NCBI GenBank assembly: GCA_003509235.1
Contig: DONH01000096.1
Span: forward strand, 1 to 7,671
Length of the DNA stretch: 7,671 bases
DNA from: Planctomycetaceae bacterium
GTDB taxonomy: Bacteria > Planctomycetota > Planctomycetia > Pirellulales > UBA1268
Direction: 5' to 3'
Every line of letters begins with the position of its first letter. The first letter of the stretch is position 1. This document shows, piece after piece, positions 1 through 7,046 of this stretch. The notes under the pieces are model-generated. The model was not told the origin of the DNA, made no database searches, and saw nothing but the letters and a program-made list of their open reading frames with translations. Made by a program: the position numbers and the translations under genes.

Positions 1-33
1 CACCTCGTGCCTCGGCGGAGGGCCTTAGCGTGA
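1..33 (+). CDS. 3' end of an unidentified upstream gene (partial)
   Basis: Only about ten codons are visible, so the product cannot be identified. Reading from base 1 gives the tail HLVPRRRALA and a TGA at 31-33, which overlaps the GTG start of ctaB by four bases (GTGA), a common arrangement in coupled genes. The basic tail would suit a membrane protein ending in the cytoplasm. A second reading, in the frame starting at base 2, ends TSCLGGGP with TAG at 26-28, and I cannot exclude it. Heme A synthase (ctaA/COX15) often precedes ctaB, so it is a reasonable guess for this gene, but nothing in these few residues shows it. Confidence 0.3.
   Translation, partial: HLVPRRRALA
17..22 (+). promoter_or_regulatory. 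Shine-Dalgarno site that fixes the ctaB GTG start
   Basis: GGAGGG lies seven bases before the GTG at position 30. The ctaB frame is open to the left edge of the window, so this site is the main reason to place the start at 30 and not further upstream. Confidence 0.6.
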
Positions 34-1028
34 CGCAGTTAGCCGCTCCACATCATCTCGCCCCTCCTTCATCATCTGTCGCTGCTGACATATTGACTCA
101 TCCACATGCAGCAACGCAACATTCCGTCATTGCCGATGTCTCTCAACTTGTAAGGCCGCGTATTGCGTTGATGGTGCTTGTGACGGTGTTTGCCGCAATG
201 TGGGTCACCTCAGGCTCTCGTCAATTGAATTGGCTGTCCGTTGTCGGCGTTTTGGCTGGCACAGCGGTCGTAGCAGCAAGTTCAAGTATCGCAAATCAAA
301 TTCTCGAAAAACGTACTGACGGGCTCATGGCTCGTACAGCATCGCGGCCGCTTGCTGCTGGAAGATTGTCGAATCGCGCTGCTTGGCTTTTTGTTGCCGT
401 GAGTTTAATAGGAGGCTTTGGTTTCGTGTGGTTGGCCGGAAACCTACAAGCCGCATCCGCGGCAATGCTCACGTGGGTTCTTTATGTTGGGGTCTATACG
501 CCACTGAAGAGAGTCACTCCACTCAATACAGCAGTTGGCGCGGTGGCAGGTGCCCTACCGATTGCAATTGGCTGGCTTGCAGCAGATGGCCCGCAGCAAG
601 TGCTTGCTGGTGATATCGCTGCAACACTTGCTGTGGCAGCACTTGGTACAGTGCTCTATTTGTGGCAGTTTCCTCACTTCATGGCAATTGCTTGGCTCTA
701 TCGTAAACAGTACGATCTTGCGGGTCTCAAAATGCTTACGGTTACTGACCCGAGCGGTTTGCGAGCAGCGGGGCAGTCTCTAGCAGCGGCTCTCGCTTTG
801 ATTCCGGTCAGTTTGGCAATGGCAATACCAAGCGGCAGTATCCGGATGTTTCTCACGGCAGCACTCGCATCTACCGTCTATGTGCTTGTTTCCGCAAACT
901 TTGCTTTCCGACGAGATGATCGGTCCGCCCGTATTCTTCTCTTTACTTCGCTGGGTGTGCTTTTGATTCTTATGACGTCCGCAGTAGCCTTTAGTGCCCC
1001 AAAGATATTGACAGGTTCGTACCTCTAG
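30..1028 (+). CDS. ctaB: Protoheme IX farnesyltransferase (heme O synthase), UbiA family
   Basis: This integral membrane enzyme transfers a farnesyl group to heme b to make heme O, the precursor of heme A in aa3-type oxidases. The product is 332 residues. The first Asp-rich UbiA motif is clear at 89-109 (N89, E93, D97, then R102-T103 and R106-P107-L108) and is the canonical CtaB/CyoE form. The second conserved region has YTPLKR at 156-161 followed by the N-T-A-x-G-A-x-x-G-A-L-P helix, and WQFPHF at 212-217 leads into a loop with Y228-D229. About eight or nine hydrophobic helices span residues 45-322. The N-terminal 40 residues are polar and rich in His, Ala and Ser, longer than in many homologues. 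The GTG start is supported by GGAGGG seven bases upstream. It is the first complete gene of the oxidase block, 47 bases before subunit III. The family call is very secure. Confidence 0.95.
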   Translation: MTQLAAPHHLAPPSSSVAADILTHPHAATQHSVIADVSQLVRPRIALMVLVTVFAAMWVTSGSRQLNWLSVVGVLAGTAVVAASSSIANQILEKRTDGLMARTASRPLAAGRLSNRAAWLFVAVSLIGGFGFVWLAGNLQAASAAMLTWVLYVGVYTPLKRVTPLNTAVGAVAGALPIAIGWLAADGPQQVLAGDIAATLAVAALGTVLYLWQFPHFMAIAWLYRKQYDLAGLKMLTVTDPSGLRAAGQSLAAALALIPVSLAMAIPSGSIRMFLTAALASTVYVLVSANFAFRRDDRSARILLFTSLGVLLILMTSAVAFSAPKILTGSYL

Positions 1029-1075
1029 TTTTTTGTTTTTGAATTACCGCACGACTCAAGATATTCGACACGTTT

Positions 1076-2017
1076 ATGAATGCTCCAGCTGCATCGATTG
1101 GTCATGAAAGTCACGGACACCATGGACCAGTTCTTCAATACCAACCTGGTTTGCCGCTCACGCGTGGCAAACTCATTATGTGGCTTTTTCTATCGACAGA
1201 AATCATGTTTTTTGCGGCTTTGTTGGGTAGTTATGTTGTCCTTCGCTTTGGTGCCGCTGTGTGGCCCAAGCCTCATCATGTGCACCTAAGTGAGCCGATT
1301 GGTGCTTTCAATACCTTTGTGCTCATTTGCTCAAGTGTTACTGTAGTGCTTGCGCTTGAGGCAGCGCGAGCAAATAAGCGATCTCTCGCGAAAGCTTGGA
1401 TGTTGCTTACACTCATATTAGGTTCACTTTTCCTTGGTGTAAAAGCTTACGAATACTCATCCAAATTTGACCACGGGATTTACCCTTGGGCACCACGCGG
1501 AAGAATTTATGAGCGCCCTGATCTCTATTACGGTTCGGCAGTGAGGGCAAGGCTGAGTGAGCCAGCAATCCTTGCGAAGATAAAAGAACTTGACGGGCGT
1601 CCCGAAAGTGAGCTTTCCGATGCTGAGATCACCGGACGCCGTCGCCTGAAACAAGTCAAAGACATGGTCAACAACCCGGATCAGCAGGCGTTTGACCTTG
1701 CGGTTGTCGCAGATCAGATCATGCCCCTGCCGGGTGAAGGTTCCGATAGCCATGGCCATGGTGGTGGACTCAATGACACATTCGCATGGCTTCAATTACC
1801 TGCAGTGATACCCGGAGGGAATATGTGGGCAAGCACCTATTTCTTCTTGACTGGATTTCATGCAATTCATGTTATTGTTGGATTAATTGTTTTTTGTATT
1901 TTACTTCTTTATGAACTCGGTCCCAAAACCGCTGGTATGATTGAAAGCGCTGGTCTCTATTGGCATTTTGTGGATCTCGTTTGGATATTTCTTTTCCCAC
2001 TTTTGTATTTGTTTTGA
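1076..2017 (+). CDS. ctaE: Cytochrome c oxidase subunit III (heme-copper oxidase subunit III)
   Basis: This is a structural membrane subunit of an aa3-type oxidase, packed against subunit I. The product is 313 residues with five predicted helices at about 33-56, 77-97, 106-124, 249-279 and 295-313. Family hallmarks are [15 protein letters not shown] (32-46), [10 protein letters not shown] (261-270) and [18 protein letters not shown] (295-312). Family members of this five-helix type are usually near 200 residues. The excess here is a hydrophilic stretch of about 115 residues (131-247) between helices 3 and 4, rich in charged residues and ending in a His/Gly run (SHGHGGG). A second His-rich run (HESHGHHG) lies at residues 10-17. 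No clear Shine-Dalgarno precedes the ATG; the start is chosen because it gives a short N-terminus before helix 1. It follows ctaB by 47 bases and precedes subunit IV by 46. Confidence 0.95.
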   Translation: MNAPAASIGHESHGHHGPVLQYQPGLPLTRGKLIMWLFLSTEIMFFAALLGSYVVLRFGAAVWPKPHHVHLSEPIGAFNTFVLICSSVTVVLALEAARANKRSLAKAWMLLTLILGSLFLGVKAYEYSSKFDHGIYPWAPRGRIYERPDLYYGSAVRARLSEPAILAKIKELDGRPESELSDAEITGRRRLKQVKDMVNNPDQQAFDLAVVADQIMPLPGEGSDSHGHGGGLNDTFAWLQLPAVIPGGNMWASTYFFLTGFHAIHVIVGLIVFCILLLYELGPKTAGMIESAGLYWHFVDLVWIFLFPLLYLF

Positions 2018-2063
2018 AGGTATTTGTTGAAGATACTTCAGAGCATTTTGTAAGAAGGCAGTT

Positions 2064-2567
2064 ATGAGCAATTCAGGGCCCCACGAGAGTTCGAATGTAA
2101 CGCACGGGCCAAAAACTTCTCCGGGTAAGTTGCCTGAAGATATTGGAAGTGCCGCAGAAGACGAGCAAGCACATGAGCAGCATGGCGGAATTATGCAGTA
2201 TATGGCTGTGTTCGCCGCTCTATGCTTCTTAACTACAATGTCATTCTTGACGTACTCGCCCTACTGGCCGTGGAAAGATGAGCCGCAGGTCGGCTGGGCC
2301 TTCATGATGGCTGTTTCCTGTACCAAGGCATTGCTCGTGGTGCTCTTTTTTATGCACGTCTTATGGGAGGCCAACTGGAAGTACGTGCTCACAATTCCGG
2401 CAGCCATGATGGCCATTTTCCTTGCTATTATGTTGATACCAGATATTGGCTTGCGGAACCGGATGGTTTCCCAGGAACGTGCTCTCCACATGGCCCGTGG
2501 TTCTGATGTTTTGTTATTAGAGAAGGCTTCATCTGCCGGTGAAGTTGAGAATCATGAACACGAATAA
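2064..2567 (+). CDS. Cytochrome c oxidase subunit IV, bacterial small-subunit type
   Basis: This is a small accessory membrane subunit of the oxidase; the bacterial family (COX4_pro type) has no direct redox role. The product is 167 residues with three helices at about 44-64, 78-99 and 105-126. The second helix ends with the family signature FFMHVLWEANWK (95-106), comparable to the usual FFMHLKWE. Both ends are longer than in minimal family members: about 40 hydrophilic residues in front, and a 35-residue tail ending in NHEHE. AAGAAGG at 2053-2058 gives a reasonable ribosome binding site five bases before the ATG. The 3' end overlaps the start of the sco gene, so the two are probably translationally coupled. 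The call rests on the helix pattern, the signature and the place next to subunit III. Confidence 0.88.
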   Translation: MSNSGPHESSNVTHGPKTSPGKLPEDIGSAAEDEQAHEQHGGIMQYMAVFAALCFLTTMSFLTYSPYWPWKDEPQVGWAFMMAVSCTKALLVVLFFMHVLWEANWKYVLTIPAAMMAIFLAIMLIPDIGLRNRMVSQERALHMARGSDVLLLEKASSAGEVENHEHE

Positions 2568-3228
2568 GCTACTCAGTAAATATGGAGTGGCTCCTTTTTT
2601 GACACTGCTTGCCACCTGCTTTGTCGGCTGTGGCGGTCCAGGAGACGTAAAAGATATGTCTGCCCGATCGAAGCCAGTGGGTGTCAACAAAAGCGGGAAA
2701 GCCACCGAAGCGACTTCTCTTGCAGCGAGTGAACCCGCAGCGAGATTTGTACTGACAGACCAAGAGGGAAATCAATTCGATTCGGCAAATCTACAGGGCA
2801 AAGTGTGGATGGGCAGTATTTTTTTCGCCAATTGTCCGGGGCCGTGTTTTCGTGAGAATCAGGTAATCGCCGATATCCTTCGTGAGATAGATGATCCGAA
2901 CTTTGTTGCTGTAAGCCTGACTTGTGATCCTGAAAATGATACTCCTGCAGCATTGGAACACTATGCCGACCGTTTTGAGGCAGATCCTCAGCGATGGAAA
3001 TTTTTAACTGGTGATATGAATGTCATCAAACGGGTGGGCACCAAGACATTCTTTTTACCCGTAGAATTAGGCGTGCATTCCGAGCGAGGTGTCGTCTTTG
3101 ACCGTCAGGGACGACTCCGTGGCAGTTATCACCTGCTGCAGGAAGACAGAGTGGAGCGACTGAAGAAACTTATTCGTGATGTTCTCGCAGAGGATGATGC
3201 GACCGTAGGTACACAGGAAGTGGACTGA
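2554..3228 (+). CDS. sco: Sco1/SenC family copper chaperone, probable lipoprotein
   Basis: Sco proteins have a thioredoxin fold and deliver copper to, or reduce, the CuA site of subunit II on the outer face of the membrane. Counting from the ATG at 2554 (224 residues), the CxxxC metal site is C94-P-G-P-C98 and the third ligand is H175 in the V-H-S context, matching the family. The region around 122-135 (S-L-T-C-D-P-E-N-D-T-P) is the usual S-x-D-P-x-x-D-T-P stretch with an extra Cys, C124. The N-terminus has a hydrophobic segment ending FVGC, so C26 could be lipidated, although Phe at -3 is not typical. An in-frame GTG at 2539 is an alternative start. ATG 2554 is preferred for its codon and for GAAG nine bases upstream. 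The gene overlaps subunit IV by 14 bases, and its stop overlaps the next start (TGATG). Confidence 0.92.
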   Translation: MNTNKLLSKYGVAPFLTLLATCFVGCGGPGDVKDMSARSKPVGVNKSGKATEATSLAASEPAARFVLTDQEGNQFDSANLQGKVWMGSIFFANCPGPCFRENQVIADILREIDDPNFVAVSLTCDPENDTPAALEHYADRFEADPQRWKFLTGDMNVIKRVGTKTFFLPVELGVHSERGVVFDRQGRLRGSYHLLQEDRVERLKKLIRDVLAEDDATVGTQEVD

Positions 3229-3725
3229 TGGAATCAGGTTTGCCTTTGGCCATTCATCCGCTTGCAACGCTCAACGCAGTGCTCAATGGAATTGCGGCGG
3301 TACTTCTTGCTGTGGGATGGGTCCTCATTGCACGTGGTAACTGGAAAGCTCACCGAGCGGTCATGATCGCTGCTTTTTCAGTTTCAACAATTTTTCTCAT
3401 CTCATATCTGGCTTACCATTATCTCGTTGGTCATGTTTCGTTTGGTGGGCAGGGGCTCGTACGAGTGGTGTACCTCTGGATTTTGGCGTCTCATATAATT
3501 TTGGCAGTCACGGTTCCTGTGCTGGCAGTAGCGATGCTTGTTCTTGCGTTTCGAGGCAGTTGGAATCGTCATCGGCAACTGGGGAAGATTACCTTGCCAA
3601 TCTGGTTATATGTATCAGTGACTGGTGTTGTCATTTACTTCATGGTGTACGTCTTCTACCCAAGCCGAAAAGACCATGCCGAAACAGTGCGTAATCAGAA
3701 AAACACGTGTTGGCCTTTGGCCTAG
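3228..3725 (+). CDS. DUF420 family membrane protein, CtaM/YozB-like oxidase assembly factor
   Basis: The product is 165 residues with four hydrophobic helices at about 13-35, 43-65, 80-108 and 120-143. Histidines sit at helix edges (H42, H64, H89, H115), as in the DUF420 family. Members in Bacillus (YozB/CtaM) and Staphylococcus (CtaM) are needed for maturation of aa3-type oxidases, so a similar role is likely here given the sco, subunit III and ctaB neighbours. The exact biochemical step is not known from sequence. The ATG overlaps the sco stop by one base, and AGGAAG at 3215-3220 lies seven bases upstream, so translation is probably coupled to sco. The last 20 residues, ending NTCWPLA, are polar and look unconserved. 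This is the last gene of the compact block; a 250-base gap follows. Confidence 0.85.
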   Translation: MESGLPLAIHPLATLNAVLNGIAAVLLAVGWVLIARGNWKAHRAVMIAAFSVSTIFLISYLAYHYLVGHVSFGGQGLVRVVYLWILASHIILAVTVPVLAVAMLVLAFRGSWNRHRQLGKITLPIWLYVSVTGVVIYFMVYVFYPSRKDHAETVRNQKNTCWPLA

Positions 3726-3785
3726 AAAACAACATTATTCACATAGTCGTTTTTCAAGACCAAATGATTTGTGTGATTTGATTTT

Positions 3786-3812
3786 TTGACAACGACCTGA
3801 TGTATCTAGATA
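3786..3812 (+). promoter_or_regulatory. Possible sigma-70-type promoter
   Basis: A perfect TTGACA (3786-3791) is followed after 15 bases by TAGATA (3807-3812). The spacer is two bases shorter than ideal and the -10 is imperfect. If used, it would give a leader of about 155 bases for the gene at 3976. It is a weak prediction made from consensus alone. Confidence 0.25.
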
Positions 3813-3952
3813 GCCAACTTGCTTCCATGCAGCTGAAACGCTTGTTTTTCTGACGAAGTAAGATGCAGAGGCCTGTGGTGATTGCCGAAAGCCCCCCGGA
3901 TTCTTTGTTTTTGCCTGTACCGAGTAGAAAATGGTCGTCACTGTCTTGGGGC

Positions 3953-3975
3953 GACGAATCGTCTACAATTAGAAT
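3953..3975 (+). promoter_or_regulatory. Dyad plus -10 element immediately before the ATG at 3976 (possible leaderless start)
   Basis: The dyad GACGA-A-TCGTC (3953-3963) abuts TACAAT (3964-3969), a near-consensus -10 hexamer. Six bases then separate it from the A of the start codon, the normal distance to a transcription start. No Shine-Dalgarno-like run is present between the hexamer and the ATG. Together this suggests a leaderless mRNA with a possible operator over the promoter. No good -35 is visible at the right distance, so the call is tentative. Confidence 0.3.
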
Positions 3976-4320
3976 ATGAAACGATATGCGTTGGTTGGTT
4001 TGTTCGTGTTGATTGTCAGCATTGCTGTGGGTAGTGATGCGTGGGGTTGCCCAACCTGCAAAGACGGGCTGCAGGCAGCTGACAGCGAGGGTGCGAATAT
4101 AGCTCGCGGATATTTTTACAGCATTCTTTTGATGATTGCTATGCCATTCACGCTTGCTGGATCATTCGGTCTTTATGTTTGGCGAGAGATGCGGCGGCAA
4201 CAGCATGCTGAAGGCGTCAATGCCTCCAACATCGTTGTCCCTGTGACTGGGTTGCCTCATGTTTCCGATGGTTCTCCGGGAATCTCGCATGAAAATCATG
4301 TGCCAAGTGTATCGACCTGA
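3976..4320 (+). CDS. Small exported CPTC-motif membrane protein, function unknown
   Basis: The product is 114 residues. Residues 1-24 form a signal-peptide-like segment (KR, a long hydrophobic run, then SDAWG), followed at once by C25-P-T-C28-K-D-G-L. After a short linker, a single helix runs at about 46-68, ending in a basic stop (WREMRRQQH). The last 40 residues are polar and low in complexity. The Cys pair would therefore sit on the non-cytoplasmic side if the signal is cleaved after G24. From memory, short CP-x-C-K proteins with this layout occur beside oxidase and Sco genes in planctomycetes; that is recollection, not a search result. The CxxC pair and the neighbours make copper or thiol handling for the oxidase a fair guess, no more. 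No ribosome binding site is visible; see the promoter entry just upstream. Confidence 0.8.
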   Translation: MKRYALVGLFVLIVSIAVGSDAWGCPTCKDGLQAADSEGANIARGYFYSILLMIAMPFTLAGSFGLYVWREMRRQQHAEGVNASNIVVPVTGLPHVSDGSPGISHENHVPSVST

Positions 4321-4345
4321 GAACTTACAAATTTTCTACGTACGG

Positions 4346-5659
4346 ATGCGGAGCACGATCGCACTCTTACTTTTGTTTGTACTTGGGGTCGGAACTGCAT
4401 CATCGGCCGTTCAGTCGCCAGCAGAATATTTTTCGACCTGGGGGCTTTCTCCGGCATACGTACAGAAACAAACTGTAGCCATTGCTGGGCGAGATGAATT
4501 CTCTCTTTCCAGTGCCGAATTTCAACTGATGGTTCGGATGCTGGACCGTTTCCAGGGGGCCCCGAATCAATGGCGACAGGAATGGATTAACAGTTCAGTT
4601 GAATTCAGAAGTGGTCAAGCAAAGCAGTGTCAGGAGCAATGTCGGTTTGTTCGCATGCGTGGGCAGATCACCAAGGCCGTCAGGCTGAAAGCTCCAGATG
4701 ATGTGGCGATGATCACAAATTCGAAAGACATCTTTGCAGTACAGTTCCAGCTGAATAATTCGGAGAAGGCGTGGCTGGTGGTGCCTGATCTTCCCGCCGG
4801 TCTGCTCGTTGAGAACAATCTCGATGAAATATGTGAGGCTTCAGCGATCCTGCTTCACGTCCCGGATCATGTACCAAACACGCAAAACGAAAAGCAGATT
4901 CTGGCGGTAGCTCCGAGACTGAAGTGGTGGCCGCAGACACCGTTTGGACGACTTGGTATGGATTATGGCCTGTTCAATTCCGTTGAGGACGGCATGCCTA
5001 TACAAGCGTCAGAAGCAGAGGCGTTTTATGCCAGCCTTTCGGCGAGTAAAAGCCAAAAAGACATCCCTGACGCCCCGCTACTTGATGACACGTCGCTGGT
5101 GTCATTGCTTAACCCAGCCAGTGACTGGTTGCGACTGCATCGCGGTGAGCAGATAGTACTTAATGGGACAGCTCGTCGTGTTACAAAAGTTCTTGTGGAA
5201 GCAGGTCGGGATCAGGACATACTCGGCAATGATCACTACTGGGAGATCTTCGTTTTTGTTGCGACGCCTCTACTTCAGATTGGTGAGGAATTTCAAGACA
5301 CATACCCACTTGTTTTCTGTTGTACAGAACTGCCTCAGGGGTTGCCCATTGGTGAACAAGTGAATGAACCAATCCAAATTGCGGGATTTATTTTTAAGCG
5401 ATATCGATATCTCACACAGCGTTTGATTCGTCAGAGGAATGGAGCAAGGGCAGGGCAGCCTCAGGAGTCACCACTGCTCATTGGGAAAATTCCATTTTGG
5501 TTGCCAGTAAGGCAGCCACTGCAGTTTCCCGGAGGAATGACTTGGTTGCCTGTACTCACTGCTCTCGCACTGGTTGGTTGGATTGTGAAAGGGTTTTGTC
5601 AGAGTAGGCGTCGCTCTCGACTGAGAGATACTCTTCCTGACCAAATTCAACTTCCGTAG
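4346..5659 (+). CDS. Exported, C-terminally anchored protein with a repeated domain, function unknown
   Basis: The product is 437 residues. Residues 1-21 are a clear signal peptide (MRST, a Leu/Val-rich core, then TASSA). About 375 residues of extracytoplasmic sequence follow, then one helix at 398-417 and a basic tail (RRRSRLR). I do not recognise a named family. Two stretches look related: D-L-P-A-G-L (148-153) and E-L-P-Q-G-L (328-333). Each is preceded by a beta-rich segment and followed at the same spacing by an E (161, 341) and a hydrophobic strand, which suggests two copies of a small beta-barrel-like domain. A CxxxC pair lies at C95 and C99. The open frame extends back to 4259 inside the previous gene. 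The start at 4346 is chosen because it places the signal peptide at the N-terminus, though no ribosome binding site precedes it. It begins 25 bases after the CPTC gene and is probably co-transcribed with it. Confidence 0.78.
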   Translation: MRSTIALLLLFVLGVGTASSAVQSPAEYFSTWGLSPAYVQKQTVAIAGRDEFSLSSAEFQLMVRMLDRFQGAPNQWRQEWINSSVEFRSGQAKQCQEQCRFVRMRGQITKAVRLKAPDDVAMITNSKDIFAVQFQLNNSEKAWLVVPDLPAGLLVENNLDEICEASAILLHVPDHVPNTQNEKQILAVAPRLKWWPQTPFGRLGMDYGLFNSVEDGMPIQASEAEAFYASLSASKSQKDIPDAPLLDDTSLVSLLNPASDWLRLHRGEQIVLNGTARRVTKVLVEAGRDQDILGNDHYWEIFVFVATPLLQIGEEFQDTYPLVFCCTELPQGLPIGEQVNEPIQIAGFIFKRYRYLTQRLIRQRNGARAGQPQESPLLIGKIPFWLPVRQPLQFPGGMTWLPVLTALALVGWIVKGFCQSRRRSRLRDTLPDQIQLP

Positions 5660-5674
5660 GACTTTCAAGTTGAA
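5646..5674 (+). other. Stem-loop spanning the stop codon of the preceding gene
   Basis: TTCAACTT (5646-5653) and AAGTTGAA (5667-5674) are perfect 8-base complements with a 13-base loop that contains the TAG stop. There is no T-run behind it, so it is not a standard intrinsic terminator. It may protect the mRNA end or be fortuitous. Confidence 0.3.
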
Positions 5675-5706
5675 AAAGTTAGAGAACATCTGATTTCTCG
5701 GTCAAA

Positions 5707-5735
5707 TTGACTAACGCTTGTTGATTTTGTGAGAT
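5707..5735 (+). promoter_or_regulatory. Possible mdh promoter
   Basis: TTGACT (5707-5712) matches five of six bases of the -35 consensus, and TGAGAT (5730-5735) follows at the ideal 17-base spacing but matches the -10 consensus at only three positions. If used, the mRNA would carry both dyads of the leader in its 5' untranslated region. Confidence 0.2.
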
Positions 5736-5750
5736 TCGCAACACTGAACA

Positions 5751-5793
5751 CTCGGAAATACTTTTGCGACAAGATTTGAGTCGATTTTCCGAG
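5751..5793 (+). repeat. 8-bp inverted repeat (stem-loop) in the mdh leader
   Basis: CTCGGAAA (5751-5758) and TTTCCGAG (5786-5793) are perfect complements. Inside the 27-base loop, CGAC (5767-5770) and GTCG (5780-5783) can add a second short stem. No T-run follows, so it is not an obvious terminator. It could be an RNA element of the mdh leader or a protein-binding site. Confidence 0.4.
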
Positions 5794-5797
5794 CTAA

Positions 5798-6844
<1,047 letters not shown>

Positions 6845-6881
6845 CCAAGAGGCCCCTAGCCCCCCCAGACTCCCCTGCCGG

Positions 6882-7018
6882 CCAGTTTCTTTCCGAAGCA
6901 CGTTGCTTTTAACGGGCAAGGCTGCCATTGCCCGGATTGTACGACTGCGTTAAAAACCCGAAGTACGGTGCCATGAACGTGATTGTTCGTGGTGACAACT
7001 GCCAGATAAAGAAACTGG
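6882..7018 (+). other. Nested inverted repeats, candidate structured RNA or leader element
   Basis: A perfect 11-bp pair, CCAGTTTCTTT (6882-6892) with AAAGAAACTGG (7008-7018), encloses further dyads. TTTTAACG (6907-6914) pairs with CGTTAAAA (6948-6955). CGGGCAA (6913-6919) pairs with TTGCCCG (6928-6934). CCATGAAC (6971-6978) pairs with GTTCGTGG (6985-6992), with one G-U and a six-base loop. AAGCA/TGCTT (6896-6908) is a further small hairpin. The layout resembles a multi-branch RNA fold of about 137 nt. The 3' arm of the closing stem could instead pair locally (CCAG 7002-7005 with CTGG 7015-7018), so two exclusive states are possible. It lies 33 bases before the next ATG. I recognise no known riboswitch or ncRNA, and strand is assumed from the flanking genes. 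Confidence 0.4.
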
Positions 7019-7040
7019 TATGTGCATCGAGAATTTTGCA

Positions 7041-7046
7041 GAGGAG
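7041..7046 (+). promoter_or_regulatory. Shine-Dalgarno site of the 7052 gene
   Basis: GAGGAG lies five bases before the ATG at 7052. It is among the strongest ribosome binding sites in the window and decides the start of a gene that is cut by the window edge. Confidence 0.6.

Larger units (their letters stand above)
3726..3975. other. 250-base intergenic region between the oxidase operon and the CPTC-protein gene
   Basis: There is no convincing open frame here. The left part is AT-rich, with a weak CAAAT/ATTTG dyad (3761-3780) followed by six Ts, too weak to call a terminator. A -35-like TTGACA lies at 3786-3791. The right end carries a short dyad and a TACAAT hexamer directly before the next ATG. 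The gap probably separates two transcription units, or at least supplies an internal promoter. Confidence 0.5.

Noticed and set aside
1457..1795. Minus-strand open frame of 112 codons within the subunit III gene
   Set aside because: It lies opposite a well-supported gene, has no recognisable domain or ribosome binding site, and is best explained as a shadow of the coding bias.
2016..2039. Hairpin between subunit III and IV genes (GAAGGTAT/ATACTTC)
   Set aside because: The stem is AT-rich with a bulge and no T-run follows; it is probably fortuitous within a continuous operon.
3761..3787. Intrinsic terminator after the DUF420 gene
   Set aside because: The CAAAT/ATTTG stem is only five AT-rich pairs with a 10-base loop, too weak despite the following run of six Ts.
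4259..4345. N-terminal extension of the exported repeat protein back into the CPTC gene
   Set aside because: It would bury the signal peptide behind 29 residues and overlap the previous gene in another frame; ATG 4346 gives a normal signal peptide.
6860..6866. Run of seven Cs as a phase-variable tract
   Set aside because: It lies after the mdh stop codon, outside any gene or visible promoter, so slippage there has no obvious consequence.
6907..6955. Integron attC-like site (TTTTAAC ... GTTAAAA)
   Set aside because: The outer boxes differ from the RYYYAAC/GTTRRRY consensus at the end position, the span is short, and no integrase or cassette array is nearby.
6882..7018. Miniature transposable element with 11-bp terminal inverted repeats
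   Set aside because: The ends look like terminal repeats, but the flanks (GCCGG on the left, TATGT on the right) show no target-site duplication, and inner stems are not expected for a simple MITE. A genome copy count would settle it.
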